Part shown: positions 1-4,586 of the stretch, piece after piece | How positions within the stretch are numbered: the stretch's first letter is position 1 | Layout: each line of letters starts with the position of its first letter | NCBI GenBank assembly: GCA_002724505.1 | Contig: PBOV01000087.1 | Coordinates: 1 to 6,376, forward strand | Source: Rhodospirillaceae bacterium | GTDB taxonomy: Bacteria; Pseudomonadota; Alphaproteobacteria; MPNO01; UBA2964 | DNA length: 6,376 nucleotides | Direction: 5' to 3' | Notes under the pieces: model-generated | Databases searched by the model: none | The model's input: the letters and a program-made list of their open reading frames with translations, nothing else | What the model was told of the DNA's origin: nothing | Translations under genes and position numbers: made by a program

Positions 1-1
1 T

Positions 2-175
2 ATCGCTGGGATTACCGCCCCTCCGGGGAGGCGTATGGGACATGCTGGTGCGATTATTTCAGGCGGCAAGGGTGGTGCAGAAGATAAGATGGAAGCGATG
101 AAAAGTGCGGGGATAGCAGTAGCTGAGTCCCCAGCAGCCCTTGGCGCAACAATGCTAAAGGTTATGGAGGGCTAG
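2..175 (+). CDS. sucD: Succinyl-CoA ligase (ADP/GDP-forming) subunit alpha, C-terminal end
   Basis: This is the last 58 codons of succinyl-CoA synthetase alpha; the 5' part lies outside the window. The enzyme interconverts succinyl-CoA and succinate with substrate-level phosphorylation in the cytoplasmic TCA cycle, as a complex with SucB-partner subunit SucC. The visible segment has the family signature RRMGHAGAI followed by a glycine-rich [11 protein letters not shown] stretch. The histidine of GHAGAI (bases 41-43) matches the phosphohistidine of the E. coli enzyme (His246). The reading frame ends at TAG (173-175) with the usual short tail after a [12 protein letters not shown] helix. The gene ends tail to tail with a dioxygenase gene. 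In many alphaproteobacteria sucD is followed directly by sucA on the same strand, which is not so here. A related malate-CoA ligase alpha subunit (mtkB) cannot be fully excluded from the C-terminus alone. Confidence 0.9.
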   Translation: MAGITAPPGRRMGHAGAIISGGKGGAEDKMEAMKSAGIAVAESPAALGATMLKVMEG

Positions 176-275
176 CTAGAATAAAAATTTGAAAGCACAC
201 TGATTATAAGGCCTTAAAGAATGTTTTCCCGGGCTGACCATATAATTTCGAAGTTTATAAATTTTTAATAAGTAA

Positions 276-1127
276 CTATGCGGCCATTACGGCAGCTTCG
301 TCACTGATTGTTACACGCCGGAGCAAACGCCGCTGATCACGTGGAAAATCAGTTCGAGCATGAAGCAAACAGCGATTGTCCCACATTACAAAATCGCCCA
401 CTTCCCATTTATGCGAATATACGAATTGGGGTTGACGTTGAAGCTCATAAATCTCATCGAGTATTTCTTTACTCTCAGTTTCGTCCATTTCGATGATTTC
501 TTCAGTCATGAGCGGACAAACATAGACGGCGGTTCGCCCTGTTTCGGGATGTTTACGAAATATTGGGTGAGGATGATGTGGCACGGCATCACGATCATAT
601 TTTTCAAAATTTTTGATCGTCGTGCCAAATTCATAGCAATTCATCGCTTGTTTACCTGCAAGCTTATCCTTCATCTCTGCCGGCAGTGCTTCGTAAACCA
701 TATATTGGTTAGAGAACTGCGTATTGCCTCCGATTCTAGGGATTTCAACGCCATATAGCGTCGTCGCTTTGTGGGGATTGCGCAGATAAGGCGTATCGGT
801 ATGCCACATCATCTCACCATCAGGATGGGCGCCAATAACGCGTCCATCTTCTCGGACATTAGATACCAACATAATTTCGTCGCTAGCATGTTTCGGATGT
901 TGGCGTTCCTTGGGGCGGTTATATTCGCCGATTTTACCGAAGTTGCTACAAAACTTTTTTTGGTCCGCTGGGGTCAGATTTTGTTGGTCACGAATGACGA
1001 GAACTAGATAATCAAGCCAAGCCTGATATATTTTACGTGTATCCGCTTTTGACAAATCTGCTTTCATATCAACGCCCAGAATTTCTACTCCACAGGCATT
1101 TGACAAAGGATTTATTTTCACGGCCAT
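276..1127 (-). CDS. TauD/TfdA-family Fe(II)/2-oxoglutarate-dependent dioxygenase (downstream copy)
   Basis: This is a 283-residue protein, the normal length for TauD/TfdA enzymes. Such enzymes oxidise a small, usually anionic substrate while converting 2-oxoglutarate to succinate and CO2. The iron-binding facial triad is complete: HTD gives H109 and D111, and WDNRCLLH gives H256. Arg267, 11 residues after the distal His, matches the 2-oxoglutarate-binding Arg of E. coli TauD (R266). Arg271 matches TauD R270, which contacts the sulfonate, so an acidic substrate is plausible. No signal peptide or membrane segment is seen, so it is cytoplasmic. ATG at 1127 is preferred over the adjacent in-frame TTG (1130) because AGGAG (1136-1140) lies 8 bases upstream. 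The gene is a paralogue of the dioxygenase just upstream (PLSNACG, NPHKATTLY and FSNQY are shared). The substrate (taurine, another sulfonate, an aryloxyacid or something else) cannot be assigned. Confidence 0.92.
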   Translation of the reverse strand: MAVKINPLSNACGVEILGVDMKADLSKADTRKIYQAWLDYLVLVIRDQQNLTPADQKKFCSNFGKIGEYNRPKERQHPKHASDEIMLVSNVREDGRVIGAHPDGEMMWHTDTPYLRNPHKATTLYGVEIPRIGGNTQFSNQYMVYEALPAEMKDKLAGKQAMNCYEFGTTIKNFEKYDRDAVPHHPHPIFRKHPETGRTAVYVCPLMTEEIIEMDETESKEILDEIYELQRQPQFVYSHKWEVGDFVMWDNRCLLHARTDFPRDQRRLLRRVTISDEAAVMAA

Positions 1128-1130
1128 CAA

Positions 1131-1166
1131 TCAATCTCCTATGGTGTTTGATTTTTGTTCAAGCAC
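1131..1166 (-). other. Possible 11-codon leader mini-ORF before the downstream dioxygenase
   Basis: A GTG codon at 1166 opens an 11-codon frame (MLEQKSNTIGD) that ends at TGA (1133-1131), three bases before the dioxygenase ATG and in the same frame. A strong GGAGG (1174-1178) lies 7 bases ahead of the GTG, better than most ribosome sites in this window. It could be a coupled leader peptide, or GGAGG followed by an AT-rich stretch may be coincidence. Only the spacing and the Shine-Dalgarno match support it; the peptide shows no stalling motif or run of one amino acid. Confidence 0.22.
1136..1140 (-). promoter_or_regulatory. Ribosome-binding site of the downstream dioxygenase
   Basis: AGGAG on the minus strand sits 8 bases before ATG at 1127 and 5 bases before the overlapping TTG at 1130. 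The spacing favours the ATG as start. Confidence 0.6.
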
Positions 1167-1180
1167 TTTTATACCTCCAT

Positions 1181-1220
1181 AAAACCAGAAATTCTGCCTA
1201 AGGACAAGAATTTGGTCTTT
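1181..1220 (-). terminator. Imperfect hairpin between the two dioxygenase genes (possible weak terminator or attenuator)
   Basis: AAATTCT (1189-1195) and AGAATTT (1207-1213) form a 7-pair stem with an 11-base loop. After a 2-base bulge, ACC (1184-1186) pairs with GGT (1214-1216), and AAA (1181-1183) then pairs with TTT (1218-1220) past a 1-base bulge. The stem is AT-rich and the only T-run belongs to the stem, so termination would be weak. It lies 22 bases after the upstream dioxygenase stop, where a partial terminator would lower expression of the downstream copy. Confidence 0.3.
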
Positions 1221-1241
1221 TCAGAAGGCTTTATTCTATCG

Positions 1242-2090
1242 TCACTGACGGGGGGAGTCTTCAATGGTAACCCGTCGAAGAAGGCGCCGCTCTTTTTTTG
1301 AAAAATCCGTTCGGGCATGTAAAGTACATCGATTGTCCCACATAACGAGATCGCCTTTTGCCCAAACGTGTTCGTAACAAAACCGTTTTTCTCTCTGGAG
1401 GGCGAAAATTTCATGCAACGAGTCCCGACTTTCCGAATCGGTAAGCCCTTCAATGGACTCCGTCATTAGCTCGTTGACATAGACGGTTGGTCGACCAGTT
1501 TCAGAATGTGGGCGAAAAATAGGGTGCACAGCCGTACGTAGTTCGGGTCCGTCATATTTTTCTTTATCCTTAATCATGACGCCAAATTCGTATGCGTGGT
1601 GCGCCTTGCGGCCTTTAAGACGATTCTTAAGTTTCTCCGGAAGTGCTTCATAAACACTATATTGGTTAGAAAATATTGTGTTTCCACCCTTGCTAGGAAT
1701 TTCAATAGCGTAGAGCGTAGTTGCTTTGTGCGGGTTTTGATCATAACCCGTATCAGTGTGAAACATCATTTCACCATCGGGCAAAGTGCCAATTGGTTCG
1801 CCATTTTCAATTATATTGCTTACAAACATAACAGCCTGGTGACGTTCTCTCATCGCGTCGTTTCGGAGCGTATCAGGGCGTAAATAATTACCCACAGGGC
1901 CAAATGCTTCAGCAAATTTAACCTGATCAATATCCGAGAGCTCTTGTCCTCGGATGACAATAACGCAATGTTCTAGCCAAGAGCGATTAACAATATCTGC
2001 AACTTCTGGACTAATCGGTTTTGTAAGATCAATCCCACTAATTTCCGCACCGCAGGCATTCGATAAGGGTTTTACAAAGATATCATTCAT
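1242..2090 (-). CDS. TauD/TfdA-family Fe(II)/2-oxoglutarate-dependent dioxygenase (upstream copy)
   Basis: This 282-residue cytoplasmic enzyme belongs to the same family as the gene downstream and should couple substrate hydroxylation to 2-oxoglutarate decarboxylation. The iron ligands are H111 and D113 (FHTDTGY) and H258 (WDNRCTLHART). R269 is the expected 2-oxoglutarate-binding Arg, and R273 matches the substrate-anion Arg of TauD. The jelly-roll core (residues 105-180) is about two thirds identical to the downstream copy and the whole protein about half, by eye. The copies differ most at residues 72-102 and 180-190, near the likely substrate pocket, so they may accept different substrates. 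The start ATG is set by the conserved KPLSNACGAEI beginning; the bases before it (AAACTCAGCCT) have no Shine-Dalgarno match. The gene lies 59 bases after xerC, so it may be read from that operon or from its own promoter. Confidence 0.92.
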   Translation of the reverse strand: MNDIFVKPLSNACGAEISGIDLTKPISPEVADIVNRSWLEHCVIVIRGQELSDIDQVKFAEAFGPVGNYLRPDTLRNDAMRERHQAVMFVSNIIENGEPIGTLPDGEMMFHTDTGYDQNPHKATTLYAIEIPSKGGNTIFSNQYSVYEALPEKLKNRLKGRKAHHAYEFGVMIKDKEKYDGPELRTAVHPIFRPHSETGRPTVYVNELMTESIEGLTDSESRDSLHEIFALQREKRFCYEHVWAKGDLVMWDNRCTLHARTDFSKKERRLLRRVTIEDSPRQ

Positions 2091-2149
2091 AGGCTGAGTT
2101 TAACGGTTTTTAGACTTAAGTTCTATAATGCTTATTTTTTTAATACCGC

Positions 2150-3100
2150 TCACCTTTTTGCGCGCGGATGAGCCTGTGCATATACTTCAAGTAGCCTTTT
2201 AGAGTCCACGCTAGTATATCGCTGGGTGGTCGACAGGGAAGAATGACCTAATAGTTCCTGAATCGTGCGTAAGTCGCCACCGGCGCTTAGAAGATGAGTT
2301 GCAAAACTATGACGAAGTGCGTGTGGTGTCGCGGTGATAGGAAGACCAAGTCGGTGTCGTACCCTTCGCATCTGCCGTTGCACCACGCCGGCATTTAGGC
2401 GTCCGCCGCGGGCACCCACAAATAGGGGTTTATCTGGTTGCTCCGAAAAGGGGCGAGCTGCGATATAAACATTAATAGCATCACAAACAATCGGTAAAAT
2501 AGGGACAATACGCTGTTTATTGCCTTTGCCTGTTACAGTCATCACGTCACCATCAGGTTTATCAACGTTGTTGAGGCTTAAGGCTTCATCAATGCGGAGA
2601 CCACAACCATAAAGCAAAGTAAAGATTGCAACATCACGCTTTGATATCCATGGTGTATCTGAAAGTTTTGATACGGCCTTGATAACGTCTAAAGAGTCTT
2701 CGATCGAGATCGGCTTTGGAAGTGGCGGTTTTGGTTTCGGCGACCTAACCGCCTTAATTGTGGCGTTGCTTCCTCGGCCCGTTCTATCCAAAAAACGAAA
2801 AAAGTTCCGCAATGTCGACATACTACGAGCAATTGAGCTGTGGCTAATACCATGATTAATTCGATATTCTAGGAATTTCCTAAAGTCCTCCGCAACGAGT
2901 TTGCTTAGGTCATCAATCTCGGCAGGTCTTTCCAGCTGTTTGTGCAAGAATTCCAGGAAGGCAGAGAGGTCACGGGAATACGCGGAAAGAGTATGAACAG
3001 ATGATTTTCTTTCATCAATGATCCAACGCTGCCAGTCTTCGATAGCATCTTTTGTGTCGCGTTTAGCGAGAAAATCAGTCACATATTTTGGATCAACCAT
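2150..3100 (-). CDS. xerC: Tyrosine recombinase XerC
   Basis: XerC acts with XerD at the chromosomal dif site near the terminus to resolve chromosome dimers before division. The protein is 316 residues, close to family length. Residues about 20-105 form the SAM-like core-binding domain, and about 130-310 the catalytic domain. All catalytic residues are present: R169 (CGLRIDEAL), K192 (TGKGNKQR), H260 and R263 (PHALRHSFATHLL), H286 (LLGHSSLS) and the nucleophile Y295 (TTQRYTSV). The His-to-Tyr spacing of 9 equals that of E. coli XerD. Assignment to XerC rather than XerD rests on the DUF484 gene just upstream, a widespread proteobacterial pairing. ATG at 3100 overlaps the DUF484 gene by 22 bases and has AAGGA 10 bases upstream. 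A GTG at 3082 that overlaps the DUF484 stop as GTGA is an alternative start but lacks a ribosome site. Confidence 0.93.
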   Translation of the reverse strand: MVDPKYVTDFLAKRDTKDAIEDWQRWIIDERKSSVHTLSAYSRDLSAFLEFLHKQLERPAEIDDLSKLVAEDFRKFLEYRINHGISHSSIARSMSTLRNFFRFLDRTGRGSNATIKAVRSPKPKPPLPKPISIEDSLDVIKAVSKLSDTPWISKRDVAIFTLLYGCGLRIDEALSLNNVDKPDGDVMTVTGKGNKQRIVPILPIVCDAINVYIAARPFSEQPDKPLFVGARGGRLNAGVVQRQMRRVRHRLGLPITATPHALRHSFATHLLSAGGDLRTIQELLGHSSLSTTQRYTSVDSKRLLEVYAQAHPRAKR

Positions 3101-3825
3101 CGCTTAATAGTCCTTTGCAGGACATAGGAAAAAAAAGAAAGCAGCTCGGTCCCTTGCTGAGGATCAAACCCAGTTGACGAATTGTGGCCAAGTGCTAGCA
3201 AGCCATTGGGTAGCTTAGAGCCGAAATTTAGCCGCAATAACGCGGTTGATTTTACTTTCGACGCCTGGGTTCCAAAAATGATTTTGTCACCTTGTATATT
3301 AGAACGCAGAGTTATGCTGCGTCCGGCATCCATAAGTGATTCAAGCGTTTCTGATTTGATAACTATTATCCCTAGATCGTTTGCCGTCGCTGGGGCGCTT
3401 TTGCCAGCTTCAATACATAGGGCCACTGCCGTAATATCAAATACTTTTGGTATCTTATGGAGAATAATTTTGATCAATTCCTCAAATGATTTTGCATCAA
3501 GCAGCGCCTTCACAGCCTTATGTGTAAGAGTTTGAACATCGGAATTCTCTCGGATTAATTTTAATAGATTTTTTTCTCTTTTTTTATACTCTGCCAATTC
3601 GTTTTGTAGCCGTTGAACCATAAACTTTTGCATATCTACGACGTTTTCACCGTATTTTTTCTCTGGCGGCGTAATAATAGCGAGTAAATCGGTTCTTTCT
3701 TTTAAAAAGGATGGGTTTTTTTCTAAAAAAGCTTCTACAGTTTCGGGCAAAATATCTTGGACGGGAAGCTCCTTTGAGCCAGGCTTCTTTCTTGATTTAT
3801 CAGCTGGAGGCGTTGAATTTGTCAT
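3079..3825 (-). CDS. DUF484 family protein (GAF-like), XerC-linked
   Basis: This 248-residue soluble protein fits DUF484, a family commonly encoded next to xerC in proteobacteria and without a settled biochemical role. A basic, disordered-looking N-terminus (1-25) is followed by a family-typical helical part, VEAFLEKNPSFLKER (30-44) and NVVDMQKFMVQRL (61-73). A likely coiled coil spans about 63-95. A GAF-like alpha/beta domain follows from about 100 to 240, ending in a helix with RTIKRWL. No cofactor-binding residues can be named. ATG at 3825 lies 3 bases after the tal stop with only a weak GGA upstream, so translation is probably coupled to tal. Its end overlaps xerC by 22 bases and carries the hairpin around the xerC ribosome site. 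Many lysines in the N-terminal half would suit nucleic-acid or partner binding, but that is speculation. Confidence 0.82.
   Translation of the reverse strand: MTNSTPPADKSRKKPGSKELPVQDILPETVEAFLEKNPSFLKERTDLLAIITPPEKKYGENVVDMQKFMVQRLQNELAEYKKREKNLLKLIRENSDVQTLTHKAVKALLDAKSFEELIKIILHKIPKVFDITAVALCIEAGKSAPATANDLGIIVIKSETLESLMDAGRSITLRSNIQGDKIIFGTQASKVKSTALLRLNFGSKLPNGLLALGHNSSTGFDPQQGTELLSFFSYVLQRTIKRWLIQNM
3110..3123 (-). promoter_or_regulatory. GCAA-tetraloop hairpin covering the xerC ribosome-binding site
   Basis: On the minus-strand RNA, GUCCU (3123-3119) pairs perfectly with AGGAC (3114-3110) around a GCAA loop, a GNRA-type tetraloop. The xerC Shine-Dalgarno AAGGA (3115-3111) falls in the loop end and 3' arm. 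The element lies within the DUF484 codons for VLQRT, so ribosomes finishing that gene would melt it and expose the xerC site. Translational coupling is my inference; the stem and its position are seen directly. Confidence 0.45.
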
Positions 3826-3828
3826 TTT

Positions 3829-4491
3829 CTAGTCATCCAAAATTGATTGCCCTGTACCTTTCCAATCCGAGAGGAAGGCTTCCAACCCAGCCTCGGTAAG
3901 CGGGTGCTTGTATAGTTGCCTAAGGACGCTCGGCGGCAGCGTAGCAACACCAGCGCCCATTCTTGCAGCCTCTATCAGATGCATTGGATTCCTAATAGAG
4001 GCAACGAGAACTTCCGTTTCAAAACTTTCATAATTGCTATATATTTGGCAGATATCTGCTATTAGGTGCATGCCATCAGTACTAATGTCATCTAATCGCC
4101 CAACAAAAGGCGAAATAAAGGCAGCCCCTGCTTTGGCAGCAAGAATTGCTTGGCCTGGTGAGAAACATAATGTCACATTTACCATTGTACCTGCGTCTGA
4201 AAGTGCTTTGCAGGTTTTTAATCCATTTGCGGTTAGTGGAACCTTAACGGCAATATTAGGTGCGAGTGCTGCGAGCTTCTGGCCTTCCTTAAGCATGGTC
4301 TCGTAGTCGGTTGCCGTTACCTCGGCGCTAATCGGGCCATCAACAATGGTGCATATCTCCTCAACTACATCGAGGAATTTGCGACCGGATTTTGCGACTA
4401 GTGAAGGATTAGTTGTTACGCCATCGACTAGGCCAGTGTTGGCTAAATCACGAATTTCATCAGTATCAGCGGTGTCGACGAAAAATTTCAT
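3829..4491 (-). CDS. tal: Transaldolase, small TalC/MipB type
   Basis: This is a 220-residue member of the short transaldolase / fructose-6-phosphate aldolase family, a cytoplasmic (beta/alpha)8 barrel. D6 (FVDTAD), N28 (VTTNPS) and the Schiff-base lysine K83 (AVKVPLT) are all present. [10 protein letters not shown] places Ser127-Pro-Phe129 where E. coli fructose-6-phosphate aldolase has Ala129-Pro-Tyr131. Phe at this place is typical of true transaldolases, which move dihydroxyacetone between sugar phosphates in the pentose phosphate pathway (EC 2.2.1.2). I therefore favour transaldolase over the aldolase name often given to this family. The start ATG has GAGG (4499-4502) 7 bases upstream. 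It is the first gene of the tal-DUF484-xerC unit and faces away from priA across a 95-base spacer. No phosphate-sugar regulator is nearby. Confidence 0.9.
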   Translation of the reverse strand: MKFFVDTADTDEIRDLANTGLVDGVTTNPSLVAKSGRKFLDVVEEICTIVDGPISAEVTATDYETMLKEGQKLAALAPNIAVKVPLTANGLKTCKALSDAGTMVNVTLCFSPGQAILAAKAGAAFISPFVGRLDDISTDGMHLIADICQIYSNYESFETEVLVASIRNPMHLIEAARMGAGVATLPPSVLRQLYKHPLTEAGLEAFLSDWKGTGQSILDD

Positions 4492-4522
4492 TTTCTAGCC
4501 TCATCTTTTTGCAGTCTACGAA

Positions 4523-4549
4523 CACCCATTCATTTTTGGGTGCGTTTTT
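4523..4549 (+). terminator. Terminator-like hairpin in the tal/priA spacer, pointing toward priA
   Basis: CACCCA (4523-4528) pairs with TGGGTG (4537-4542) around an 8-base loop, and a run of five T follows at 4545-4549 on the plus strand. On the minus strand no T-run follows, so it would act only on rightward transcription. It may block antisense read-through out of the tal operon, or attenuate priA if the priA transcript starts farther left. The 6-pair stem is short, so strength is doubtful. Confidence 0.4.
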
Positions 4550-4551
4550 AT

Positions 4552-4570
4552 TGGCTCGCCCATCGAGCCA
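4552..4570 (+). repeat. Perfect inverted repeat just before the priA ribosome site
   Basis: TGGCTCG (4552-4558) and CGAGCCA (4564-4570) make a perfect 7-pair, GC-rich stem with a CCCAT loop. It ends where a possible priA Shine-Dalgarno, AGGG (4570-4573), begins. It could be an RNA hairpin in the priA leader or a protein-binding dyad in the divergent promoter region. Confidence 0.45.
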
Positions 4571-4586
4571 GGGTAAAGTCTAATGT

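Noticed and set aside
207..216. Palindrome TAAGGCCTTA in the gap between sucD and the dioxygenase
   Set aside because: It has no loop and no T-run, so it is not a terminator; a 10-base palindrome can occur by chance. No convincing terminator was found in this convergent gap.
308..1007. Three open frames on the plus strand opposite the downstream dioxygenase
   Set aside because: They are antisense to a well-supported gene, resemble no known family, and show the compositional look of reverse-frame reading.
1169..1453. 94-codon open frame on the minus strand overlapping the upstream dioxygenase end
   Set aside because: It lies in another frame of a gene with clear catalytic motifs, has no recognisable family and no ribosome site of note; a shadow frame.
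276..2090. The dioxygenase pair as cargo of a mobile element or integron using the adjacent xerC
   Set aside because: No terminal inverted repeats, target duplications, attachment site, transposase or base-composition shift were seen, and the recombinase matches housekeeping XerC with its usual DUF484 neighbour.
2112..2141. AT-rich stretch after xerC as a terminator, or as a promoter for the upstream dioxygenase (TATAGA at 2122-2127)
   Set aside because: The run is A rather than T in the direction of transcription and no stem precedes it. The -10-like TATAGA has no acceptable -35 element at the right distance.
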